From Halorubrum aethiopicum (GTDB taxonomy: Archaea; Halobacteriota; Halobacteria; Halobacteriales; Haloferacaceae), in NCBI RefSeq assembly GCF_001542905.1, contig NZ_LOAJ01000001.1, positions 248,001 to 312,000 on the forward strand: a DNA stretch of 64,000 bases, given 5' to 3'. Position 1 is the stretch's first letter, and each line of letters begins with the position of its first letter. The notes under the pieces were generated by a model. It was not told where the DNA came from, searched no databases, and saw only the letters and a program-made list of their open reading frames with translations. Made by a program: the position numbers and the translations under genes. Shown piece after piece: positions 16,330 to 23,172 of the stretch.

Positions 16330-16794
16330 ATGTCGCGTTTCGAACAGTACGATCGCCTCGGAGAACCACAGAAACGCGGACAGGCCACGGAAGCGATCGT
16401 CACGGCAGAACTGATCGCCCGCGACGTTTCCGTGCTCACCCCGGCGTACGATAACGAACCGTACGACCTCGTCGTCAGGATCGACGACGAGTTCTATCGG
16501 CTACAGATCAAAACGGCGTACGACGGGAGAAACGACGGTACAGTGGAGTTTCGGACTAGAAGCGTCCGGACGAAAAGCGAGGGATACGAACGCGAGGGCT
16601 ACGAGGGGGAGATCGACTACTTCGCCGTCCTGAATGTCCGGATGGAAGAGGTGTATCTCGTTCCGATCGACGACGCGGGAGCGGCAACGACCACCATCCG
16701 GTACGAACCCGCCGCGAACAACAACCGTACGAACGTCAACTGGCACACGGAGTACCGACTCGACGCGGTTCTCGACGGGCTCGGGTCGGAGTAA
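16330..16794 (+). CDS. PD-(D/E)XK nuclease-like protein of the group I intron-associated type
   Basis: 154 residues from the ATG at 16330 (MSRFEQYDRLGEPQKRGQAT). The nuclease core is visible: a Glu in the first helix (KRGQATEAIVTAELIARDVS), the metal-binding Asp in NEPYDLVVRID and the QxK motif in EFYRLQIKTAYDGRNDGTVE. The later segment EIDYFAVLNVRMEEVYLVPI is typical of this family, whose cyanobacterial relatives include homing endonucleases acting on tRNA genes. It begins 61 bases after the intron-containing tRNA-Asn. Base composition is less GC-rich than the flanking genes, in line with acquisition. Whether it is an active homing enzyme, a restriction-type nuclease or a domesticated protein is unknown. 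Confidence 0.75.
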   Translation: MSRFEQYDRLGEPQKRGQATEAIVTAELIARDVSVLTPAYDNEPYDLVVRIDDEFYRLQIKTAYDGRNDGTVEFRTRSVRTKSEGYEREGYEGEIDYFAVLNVRMEEVYLVPIDDAGAATTTIRYEPAANNNRTNVNWHTEYRLDAVLDGLGSE

Positions 16795-16838
16795 TGCGGT
16801 AACCTAAAGAACGTTCCTCCAGTACCAGAGATCGACGT

Positions 16839-16914
16839 GGGCCTTTAGCTTAGTCTGGCTCAAAGCCCTCCGCTCATAACGGAGTGATCGCCGGTTCAAA
16901 TCCGGCAAGGCCCA
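16839..16914 (+). tRNA. tRNA with anticodon CAT (Ile2 or elongator Met)
   Basis: 76 bases. Acceptor GGGCCTT/AAGGCCC with discriminator A; D arm GCTT/AAGC; anticodon stem CTCCG/CGGAG with loop CTCATAA; T arm GCCGG-TTCAAAT-CCGGC. It is not the initiator, whose anticodon stem has three G-C pairs below the loop and a different acceptor. The G1 and A73 pattern and overall sequence look more like the isoleucine tRNA whose C34 becomes agmatidine, but elongator methionine remains possible. No intron and no encoded CCA. Confidence 0.9.
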
Positions 16915-16946
16915 TTTTCGAGGCAGTCGTTCCGGAATCGTGAACG

Positions 16947-17816
16947 CTACTCCAAGAGGTCCACCAGCCCGTTCACGTCCTCGAGAACCGCGTCGGCCCT
17001 CGCCTCGCTGAACGCCCGCGTTCCGTCCTCGCCGGTCAGTCCCCCGGTCAGGACGCCGACCGCGTAGTAGACGCGCGAGTCGTCCTCGAGGTCCGCGTTC
17101 CGGGCGGTCCGCACGTCGTCGAGGGTGTCGCCCGCGAACGCGACCCGCTCGGCGTCGAACCGCTCGGCGAGTTCGACGAGCGCCCGCGGGTGCGGCTTCC
17201 CCTCCTCCCAGTCGTCCATCGTGAACCGGTGGGTCTCAGGAATCTCGAGCCCGACGCGCTCCAGAGCGATCTCGGCCTCCGCGGCGGGCCGCCCAGTCAA
17301 CACGCCCACGTCGAAGCGATCGGTCAGGTCCGCGATCGTCGCCGGATCGACGAGCGTCGGCTCGTCGTGGATGTACCCCGTCGTCGACACCGGCGGGTCA
17401 CCGCCCTCGAGATCGCGGTACAGCTCCTCGCCGAGGTACAGCGCCTGGAACACGTCGTGGAGGCGGTCCGTGTCCCACTGGTCGCGAACCCGCGCCTGCG
17501 CGACGTTGGGGAGGTCGGCGACGACCCGTTTCGCCGCCGCGAGGCCGCCACCCTCCTCGTCGGCCGCGATCCGGTCGGTGAACGCCTCGACGTCCATCCG
17601 GAGCCCCTCGCGGCGGGCCAACACGAAGAGGGCGGCCGCGTACGTCAGCTCCCAGTCGTTGTTGAAGCCGCCGGCGTCCTTGAACGACTGGATCGCCTCG
17701 CGGTCGATGGTCTTGCCGCAGACGCGGTCGACCGACTCGATGATCGCCCGGCGGTAGGAGTCCGCGACGTCGACCAACACCCCATCGATGTCGAGCACGA
17801 CGGCGTCGACCTGCAT
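16947..17816 (-). CDS. HAD-superfamily phosphatase (IA subfamily, TIGR01548-like)
   Basis: 289 residues. HAD motif I is [20 protein letters not shown] (nucleophile Asp plus acid/base Asp), motif II is [18 protein letters not shown] (Thr), motif III is the lysine of [20 protein letters not shown], and motif IV is [21 protein letters not shown] large cap insertion (about 25-150, with [20 protein letters not shown]) distinguishes this subgroup. In other haloarchaea members lie near histidine-biosynthesis genes, but here its neighbours are a tRNA and UPF0146, so no substrate is indicated. The CAT tRNA ends 32 bases from its 3' end, in convergent orientation. Confidence 0.87.
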   Translation of the reverse strand: MQVDAVVLDIDGVLVDVADSYRRAIIESVDRVCGKTIDREAIQSFKDAGGFNNDWELTYAAALFVLARREGLRMDVEAFTDRIAADEEGGGLAAAKRVVADLPNVAQARVRDQWDTDRLHDVFQALYLGEELYRDLEGGDPPVSTTGYIHDEPTLVDPATIADLTDRFDVGVLTGRPAAEAEIALERVGLEIPETHRFTMDDWEEGKPHPRALVELAERFDAERVAFAGDTLDDVRTARNADLEDDSRVYYAVGVLTGGLTGEDGTRAFSEARADAVLEDVNGLVDLLE

Positions 17817-17897
17817 ACCGGTAGGCCGGCAGGGGGCAAAATGAACGTTCGGGTTCCCGCGGTTCGCTCCGTGGAAGGCGAGTCCCGCGGAAACGAA

Positions 17898-18362
17898 TCA
17901 GGGGAACGAGTCGCCGGGAGCGCGCGCGACGTACAGCGTCGTACCCGGGATCGACCGGCGTCGTACGGGGACGACCGGCTCCTCGAACCCGAGCGTGGTG
18001 AACAGGCAGGCGGCGTCGAGGCGGGTCGCCAACTCGAGGGCGGGGCGTTGAAGCTCCGCCGGGAGGCGGCGGGCGTACACCGCGTCGACCCCCGCCGCGT
18101 CCTCGTTCCCGATCGCGAGCGCCGACGACGGATCGGCCGCGTCCGCGAGCGCGACCACGTCGCCGCGGCGGACGCGGAGCGAGCCGTCGACCCGCGGGTC
18201 TTCGTCGCCGGAGCCGTCGACCTCGACGTCGATCGCGATCACGTCGCGGCCGCGGTCGGCGAGGTTCCTCGCGACGCCGAGGCGGTCGCCGCAGCCGACC
18301 TCGAGGAGTCGGTCGAACCGATCGAGTTCGGCGACGAGCGCACGACGTGAGGGGGATTCCAC
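17898..18362 (-). CDS. UPF0146 family protein
   Basis: 154 residues from a GTG at 18362 (VESPSRRALVAELDRFDRLL). It carries a methyltransferase-like glycine-rich turn, LLEVGCGDRLGVARNLADRG, then VIAIDVEVDGSG and GVDAVYARRLPAELQRPALE, a pattern shared by the archaeal UPF0146 family of unknown function. The conserved YARRLPAELQ segment replaces the usual acidic motif-II region of methyltransferases. The longer in-frame ORF to 18503 is rejected because it runs through the start of the divergent archaemetzincin gene. The two starts are only 39 bases apart, so their promoters overlap. Confidence 0.82.
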   Translation of the reverse strand: MESPSRRALVAELDRFDRLLEVGCGDRLGVARNLADRGRDVIAIDVEVDGSGDEDPRVDGSLRVRRGDVVALADAADPSSALAIGNEDAAGVDAVYARRLPAELQRPALELATRLDAACLFTTLGFEEPVVPVRRRSIPGTTLYVARAPGDSFP

Positions 18363-18401
18363 GGCGGGGGGTTTATGACCGCGGCGGTCAAAAGTCGTTC
18401 C
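18363..18401. promoter_or_regulatory. Very short divergent promoter region
   Basis: Only 39 bases separate the GTG at 18362 (minus) from the ATG at 18402 (plus). A plus-strand tttatga (18372-18378) is 27 bases before the plus start. A minus-strand cttttga (about 18388-18394) is about 29 bases before the minus start. The two pre-initiation complexes would have to compete. Confidence 0.5.
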
Positions 18402-18923
18402 ATGCTCGTGGACATCGTGCCCGTCGGGGAGGTTTCCCCGCGAGTGAAGCGGGAGGCCTCCGCCGTGCTGCGGTCGGTATACGACTGTGACGTGACGGTC
18501 CACGACGACCAGGCGGTTCCGGAGACCGCCTACGACGACGGCCGGGGCCAGTACCGCGCGGAGGACCTCATCGAGGTCGTGGGTCGCGTCGGCGGCGGCG
18601 AGAAGAACATCGGGATCACGCCGCAGGACCTCTACTACCGCCGGCGGAACTACGTGTTCGGGCTGGCGTACCTCAACGGCAGCGGCTCAGTCATCTCGAC
18701 GCACCGGCTCCGGACCTCCTCCGACGGCGGCGTGTCGACGAAGCCCGCGATCGACGTGTTCGCCGACCGCGTCCGCAAGGAGGTCGTCCACGAGATCGGT
18801 CACACCCTCGGTCTGGAACACTGCGACAACAGCAAGTGCGTGATGTCCTTTTCGCCGACGGTCCGCGAGGTCGACGTGAAAGAGGAGAACCTCTGTGGCA
18901 CCTGCTCGCGACACGTCCGGTGA
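18402..18923 (+). CDS. amzA: Archaemetzincin metalloprotease
   Basis: 173 residues from the ATG at 18402 (MLVDIVPVGEVSPRVKREAS). The archaemetzincin signature is complete: HEIGHTLGLEHCDNSKC supplies the HExxHxxGxxH zinc ligands and the first cysteines. CVMSF contains the Met-turn. The following ENLCGTCSRHV supplies the rest of a second, structural zinc site (CX4C...CX2C). Upstream, NYVFGLAYLNGSGSVISTHR is the conserved strand of the family. It should be a cytoplasmic zinc peptidase; its substrates are unknown. A TATA-like tttatga lies 27 bases before the ATG, giving a leaderless mRNA. Confidence 0.93.
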   Translation: MLVDIVPVGEVSPRVKREASAVLRSVYDCDVTVHDDQAVPETAYDDGRGQYRAEDLIEVVGRVGGGEKNIGITPQDLYYRRRNYVFGLAYLNGSGSVISTHRLRTSSDGGVSTKPAIDVFADRVRKEVVHEIGHTLGLEHCDNSKCVMSFSPTVREVDVKEENLCGTCSRHVR

Positions 18924-18998
18924 GAGGACCGTCGCCGGTGGGTCACGCCGACCCGCTCCGCCGGTAGAGGTAAACCCCGCCCGGTCCATGTTCGGGAC

Positions 18999-19298
18999 AT
19001 GGCCGCAAAGTCGGAGTACCGCGACCGGCCGGACGTCCAGGTCGCGCTGCTCGACGCGCTGGTCGACCGCGGCGACGAGGGGATGACGGTTCTGGAGCTC
19101 CGGGCGGCCGTCGACGCCGACATCGACGCGGTCGAGGACGCGCTCTCGGCGCTGAAGGAGGACTCGCTCATCACCGTCGAGAGCGGCGATCGCGTCCGCG
19201 TCTACCCGCACGACCGGGTCGTTCCGGACTCCGAGCCCGACGAATCGAAGCCGACCGGCGGGCTCCTCGAAAGCATCAGAGAGCGGCTCGGACTGTAG
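18999..19298 (+). CDS. Small winged-helix-like protein (DUF6432-like)
   Basis: 99 residues. The sequence has a winged-helix arrangement: DVQVALLDALVDRGDEGMTV, LELRAAVDADIDAVEDALSA, LKEDSLITVESGDRVRVYPH, then an acidic linker and the C-terminal helix GGLLESIRERLGL. It fits a small haloarchaeal family (DUF6432, number from memory) of likely DNA-binding or regulatory proteins. It is 75 bases after archaemetzincin and 74 bases before the YgfZ-like gene, all on the plus strand. The C-terminal helix could be a membrane-associating or dimer contact (inference). Confidence 0.75.
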   Translation: MAAKSEYRDRPDVQVALLDALVDRGDEGMTVLELRAAVDADIDAVEDALSALKEDSLITVESGDRVRVYPHDRVVPDSEPDESKPTGGLLESIRERLGL

Positions 19299-19372
19299 TC
19301 CTCGAGGGGGATCCGACCGCCCCGCCGCCCGCGAACCGCGACCTTTTGGCCGTGCCGCGACTGGAGGGAGCC

Positions 19373-20524
19373 ATGACGCTCGTCTCCGACGCCCACGACG
19401 GTCACGGCGCGCGCTATCGCGACCGCGGCGGCAGACAGGTCGTCGACCACTACGGCAAGCCCGCCCGCGTCGGGAAGGCCGTCCGGAACGTCGTGGGCGC
19501 GATAGAGATGGGATACGGCGTGCTCTCGGTCACGGGCGAGGACCGAGTGGAGTTCGTCGACAACGCCGTCAGCAACCGCGTCCCCGCCGAGGACGGCCGC
19601 GGCGTCTACGCGCTGTTGTGCGACCCGCAGGGCGGGATCGAGACGGACATGTACGTCTACAACGCCGAGGAGCGGCTGCTCGTCTTCGTCCCACCCGAGC
19701 GCGCCGAGCCCGTCCGCGAGGACTGGGCGGGGAAGGTGTTCATCCAGGACGTCGAGATCGCCGACGTCTCCGCGGAGTTCGGCGTCTTCGGCGTCCACGG
19801 CCCGAAATCCACGGAGAAGATCGCCTCCGTACTGGGCGGGCCGGGCGCGCCGGAGGAGCCGCTGTCGTTCGTACGCGGGTCGATGGTCGACGCCGGCGTC
19901 ACGGTGATCGCGACCGACGCGCCGCTCGGCGAGGAGGGGTACGAGGTGGTGTGCGGGGCCGGGGACGCCCCGGACGTGTTCGACACGCTCGTCAACCGCG
20001 GGCTCAACGCCGCCCCGTTCGGCTACCGGACGTGGGACGCGCTCAGCCTCGAGGCGGGCACGCCGCTCTTCGAACACGAACTCGAGGGAACGATCCCGAA
20101 CGTGCTCGGGATCCGCAACGCCCTCGACTTCGAGAAGGGGTGTTACGTGGGCCAGGAGGTCGTCTCCCGCGTCGAGAACCAGGGCCGACCGAGCCGCCGG
20201 CTGGTCGGACTCGCGCTCGACGGCCTCGTCGACGATCTCGCCGGGATCGACGGCGACGCGGACCCCGACGGCGTCACGGACCGGCTTCCCGACCGCGGCG
20301 CGGCCGTCTTCGCCGGCGACGCGGCGGTCGGCGAGGTGACCCGGGCGGTGGTCGGCCCGGCCCTCGAGGAGCCGATCGCCTTCGCGCTCGTCGACTTCGA
20401 CGCCGCGGCGGAGTCGGTCACCGTGCGCGTCGACGGCGCGGAGGTCGATGCGACCCGGACCGACCTCCCGTTCGTCGAGGGAAGCGCCCGGTCCGGGCGG
20501 CTGCCGACGTACCCGAGCGACTGA
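19373..20524 (+). CDS. YgfZ/GcvT-like folate-binding protein
   Basis: 383 residues. The folate-dependent GcvT fold is visible: DHYGKPARVGKAVRNVVGAI, SVTGEDRVEFVDNAVSNRVP, CDPQGGIETDMYVYN. The YgfZ hallmark is LDFEKGCYVGQEVVSRVENQ (K-G-C-Y-x-G-Q-E), which distinguishes these proteins from true glycine-cleavage T protein. The C-terminal barrel has GEVTRAVVGPALEEPIAFAL. YgfZ-type proteins help maintain Fe-S enzymes; in haloarchaea the gene is often annotated as an aminomethyltransferase. No other glycine-cleavage gene is near, supporting the YgfZ reading. The ATG at 19373 starts MTLVSDAHDGHGARYRDRGG. Confidence 0.88.
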   Translation: MTLVSDAHDGHGARYRDRGGRQVVDHYGKPARVGKAVRNVVGAIEMGYGVLSVTGEDRVEFVDNAVSNRVPAEDGRGVYALLCDPQGGIETDMYVYNAEERLLVFVPPERAEPVREDWAGKVFIQDVEIADVSAEFGVFGVHGPKSTEKIASVLGGPGAPEEPLSFVRGSMVDAGVTVIATDAPLGEEGYEVVCGAGDAPDVFDTLVNRGLNAAPFGYRTWDALSLEAGTPLFEHELEGTIPNVLGIRNALDFEKGCYVGQEVVSRVENQGRPSRRLVGLALDGLVDDLAGIDGDADPDGVTDRLPDRGAAVFAGDAAVGEVTRAVVGPALEEPIAFALVDFDAAAESVTVRVDGAEVDATRTDLPFVEGSARSGRLPTYPSD

Positions 20525-20534
20525 GAGGACCAAA

Positions 20535-20733
20535 CGCGGTGGCGCGCCGGTGAGCGCCCGGAGGGCGCGAACCCGACCGCGAGGGACGCTGCGAACGAAG
20601 TGAGCAGCGAGGCTGGGGAGGCGTGAGGTGTGGGGCGGTTGCGGTCGGGCGGGATTCAAAGGGGCAGTCGCCGGCTGCCCGAGGCGCGTAGCGCCTCGCG
20701 GCTGGGGCTTTGGAGATGTTCTCCGTAGTCGTC
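20535..20733 (+). repeat. Dispersed structured repeat, copy B (short, without tail)
   Basis: About 200 bases in plus orientation between two convergent genes. Hairpin 1 is GCGCCC/GGGCGC with loop gga. Hairpin 2 is CGCTGC/GCAGCG around gaacgaagtga. Hairpin 3 is CAAAG-GGG-CAGTCGC paired with GCGGCTG-GGG-CTTTG, including one G-T wobble, with a second palindrome (gaggcgcgtagcgcctc) inside its apex. It lacks the gagtaagacc tail. Confidence 0.85.
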
Positions 20734-20752
20734 TGTTTCACTCCGTACAGCC

Positions 20753-20795
20753 GAGCGGCTGGGGCTTTGGAAGCGTACTACGCAGCACGAATCCC
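20753..20795 (+). repeat. Partial 3' module of the dispersed repeat
   Basis: The sequence gtacagccgagcggctgggg, then ctttggaagc, repeats the last arm of hairpin 3 just downstream of copy B. It is fused directly to a lead-in-like tacagccga, like an internal-deletion derivative. Similar partial modules follow copies F (57739-57770) and G (63583-63635). Confidence 0.6.
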
Positions 20796-20831
20796 GCTTC
20801 GGACGGGTGATCGGAGGCCCTAACCCACCGA

Positions 20832-22010
20832 TCACAACGCCAACGCTACGACCGAGTAGACGCCGAACCCGAGCGCCAGCGACCCGACGAGCGAGGCGAC
20901 CCACGCGAGCACGGTGTACCCCATCTTCGACCGGCTCACCCCCGCGTCGCCGGCGGCGTACCCCGCACCGACGATCGCCGAGACGATGATCTCGTTGAAC
21001 GAGACGGGGATCCCGAACGCGACGGCGGTCTGGGCGATGGCGAACGAGGGGATCAGCGCCGAGATCGACCGCCGCGGCCCCATCGAGGCGTAGTCCTGTG
21101 AGATCGCCTTGATCATCCGCGGCGCGCCGGTCCAGGAGCCGGCCAGCAGGCCGACCCCGCCGCCGACGAGCAGCGCCCACAGCGGCACGCCCACCCCGGA
21201 GAAGATCGGCACGAGCGGACCGATGGCGAGACCGACCTGCGACCCGCCGGCGGAGAACGCCACGAGCCCCCCCATCGCGAGCAGGAAGCGGCGCTGTGCG
21301 CCCTCGCGGTCCCGGCCGATGTCGACGTACACCGCGGCCGCGACGATCGCCGCCATCGCCGCCGTGGCGGCGACGACGCCGATTCCGCCGGAGACGCCGA
21401 GTTCGACGGAGACCGCCTCGGCGATCGACGCCTGTTCGCCGTCGGGGCCGAGCAGCGCGAACCCGACGTTGGCGACGATCGCGCCGACGACGCCGGCCAG
21501 CGCCGCCGTGAGCCCGCGCTCCGGGAGGCGGTCGCCGATCAGCGTCCGGGCGACGCCGTAGGCGATCCCGCCGCCGACGAACGGGGTGAGCACCCACAGC
21601 GTGAGGATCTCGGTGTACTTCGGCCACGCGGGGTCGCCGCCCATCGCGAGGCCGACGCCGACGACCGCCCCGGTGACGGTGAACGCGGTCGCGATCGGGT
21701 AGCCGGCGAAGACGCCGATCGCGACGAGCACCGCGGCGGTGACGAGCGCGACGATGGCGGCGGTGGCGGTGAGCGTGACCCCACCGATCAGCTCGGTGCC
21801 GACCGCCTCGGTGACGTTCGCCCCCTGGAGGATCGCCCCGAGGAGGCCGAGGACGCCGACGACGAGGCCGGCGCGCATCACCGAGATGGCGTTGGCCCCG
21901 ACGGCCGGGGCGAACGGGGTCGAGCCGGAGGAACCGGCCCCGATGGACCACGCCATGAAGAGGCTCGCGACGCCGGCGACGAGGAGCGTGAGGGTCGTGA
22001 CGACGACCAT
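20832..22010 (-). CDS. pitA: PiT-family inorganic phosphate transporter (first)
   Basis: 392 residues, about ten membrane segments. The two inverted PiT repeats are visible: AWSIGAGSSGSTPFAPAVGA, NAISVMRAGLVVGVLGLLGA near the N-terminus and YASMGPRRSISALIPSFAIA, VSFNEIIVSAIVGAGYAAGD near the C-terminus. SxxFNE replaces the usual Asn-rich phosphate motif. It would import phosphate with Na+ or H+. A 42-residue one-helix membrane protein starts upstream and ends 2 bases before its ATG, so the pair is co-translated. Haloarchaea often pair PiT genes with a small partner or a PhoU; no PhoU is seen here. Confidence 0.9.
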   Translation of the reverse strand: MVVVTTLTLLVAGVASLFMAWSIGAGSSGSTPFAPAVGANAISVMRAGLVVGVLGLLGAILQGANVTEAVGTELIGGVTLTATAAIVALVTAAVLVAIGVFAGYPIATAFTVTGAVVGVGLAMGGDPAWPKYTEILTLWVLTPFVGGGIAYGVARTLIGDRLPERGLTAALAGVVGAIVANVGFALLGPDGEQASIAEAVSVELGVSGGIGVVAATAAMAAIVAAAVYVDIGRDREGAQRRFLLAMGGLVAFSAGGSQVGLAIGPLVPIFSGVGVPLWALLVGGGVGLLAGSWTGAPRMIKAISQDYASMGPRRSISALIPSFAIAQTAVAFGIPVSFNEIIVSAIVGAGYAAGDAGVSRSKMGYTVLAWVASLVGSLALGFGVYSVVALAL

Positions 22011-22012
22011 CG

Positions 22013-22141
22013 CTATCGCTGCCCGTCCTCGTACCCCTCACGCAGCCCCATCAGGGTGCGCCGGACGAGGAGGAAGCCGAAGAAGAACAGCCCAAGGAGG
22101 CCGACGAGAACGAGCACGAACAGCGGCTCGACCGATATCAT
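22013..22141 (-). CDS. 42-residue single-helix membrane protein paired with PiT transporter
   Basis: Begins MISVEPLFVLVLVGLLGLFF and continues FGFLLVRRTLMGLREGYEDG. One strongly hydrophobic helix (residues about 6-26) ends in two arginines, so the charged C-terminal tail should be cytoplasmic. Only 2 bases separate its stop from the ATG of the phosphate transporter. Short proteins of this type recur beside PiT transporters in haloarchaea (my recollection; possibly DUF7859). It could be a regulatory or assembly subunit of the transporter. The longer in-frame ORF upstream is low complexity and unlikely. Confidence 0.7.
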   Translation of the reverse strand: MISVEPLFVLVLVGLLGLFFFGFLLVRRTLMGLREGYEDGQR

Positions 22142-22588
22142 GTAACGGATATCCGTCGGCACCGAGTTAGGCGTTTCGACCCACCCGCCGGTCGGACGCG
22201 ACGGGCGGACCGCCGACCCGACGCGGTCACTAAAACGCGTCTTTGTGCCTCGAACACCTATAATATGGTACGCCGCCCATGTCCAACCGCGACCCCCGCT
22301 TCGGCCCTCCGCCGAGTACCGATCGACGCCGGTACCCGGGAATCCCCCCGCGATCGAGGCACACGTCCGCCCTCCGTCCGCTCGGACGATCCCCCCTCGT
22401 CCGACGGTCGACGCCTCCGGACGACGGCCGCCTCCCCGACGGCCGCCCGTCCGACCGGGCCGAAGCGGGGAGTCGTGGCCGTCCGTCCCCATCCGTCCGA
22501 CCGATCCCCCCTCCGTCGAGACGCGGGACGGACGCGTGTGCTCTTCCTCTCCACGGTCGTCCGATCCGCTTCCGGCAGTCGCCCGGTC
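22142..22588. other. 447-base non-coding stretch
   Basis: Lies upstream of the small membrane protein gene and downstream of the phosphodiesterase gene, both on the minus strand. It holds a minus-strand TATA-like tattata (22258-22264), about 120 bases before the ATG at 22141. That suggests a leader of about 90 bases for the phosphate-transport transcript, or an unseen small gene. ORFs across the rest are Arg/Pro-rich shadows; nothing else is recognised. Confidence 0.4.
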
Positions 22589-23098
22589 CTACCTCCCGAT
22601 CCGGAACCGCTCGAACACCTCCCCGTCGGGCGTGACGAGCCGTCCGTCGAGCCCGTCGTCCGTCGGTTCGAGCTCCGCGTGGGCCGGGCGATTCCCCCGC
22701 GGCTGTGCGTGGCTGCCCGGATTCAGGATCGGGACCGCGGTCGAGTCGTCGAAGCGCGGCCGGTGGCTGTGACCGCAGACGACGGCGTCGGCGTCGCGGC
22801 CGCGGGCGAGCATGACGAGCCCGGTGTCGCCGCTCCGGTGTCTGTGCGTCACCGCGAGGCGGACGCCGCCGAACTCGACGGTGCGGACCTCCGAGAGCCG
22901 CTCGCGGATCGCCGCCCCGTCGTTGTTGCCGAACACGGCGCGGAGCGAGTCGGCCGCCCGCTCGAACGCGTCGAGGACCGGCTCGCGGTAGAAGTCGCCC
23001 GCGTGGACGACGACCTCGGCCGCCTCGACCGCCTCGCGGGTCCGACCGCGGAGCTTCGGATCGTCGGTGCTGTGGGTGTCCGAGACGACGACGAGCAT
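22589..23098 (-). CDS. YfcE/MJ0936-type metallophosphoesterase
   Basis: 169 residues. Motifs of the calcineurin-like fold: LVVVSDTHSTDDP (DxH), VVVHAGDFYREPV (GD), RAVFGNNDGAAIRERLSEV (GNND), RLAVTHRHRSGDTGLVML (H) and DAVVCGHSHRPRFDDSTAVP (GHSH), followed by ILNPGSHAQPRG (NPGS). The set is complete, so the enzyme should be an active Mn/Ni-dependent phosphodiesterase; its physiological substrate is unknown. It stands alone, 74 bases downstream of secD on the same strand, and could be the last gene of that transcript. Confidence 0.92.
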   Translation of the reverse strand: MLVVVSDTHSTDDPKLRGRTREAVEAAEVVVHAGDFYREPVLDAFERAADSLRAVFGNNDGAAIRERLSEVRTVEFGGVRLAVTHRHRSGDTGLVMLARGRDADAVVCGHSHRPRFDDSTAVPILNPGSHAQPRGNRPAHAELEPTDDGLDGRLVTPDGEVFERFRIGR

Positions 23099-23172
23099 GG
23101 CGTCGGCTTCCGGCGCGCGGCGGTTAAGCGTCGCGGGTGAACGAGCCGGACGTGAGCGGATCGGCGACAGGT

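Noticed and set aside
22265-23140. A 291-codon plus-strand frame starting at a tataatatgg sequence.
   Set aside because: Pro/Arg-rich and runs antisense to a phosphodiesterase with all motifs present.
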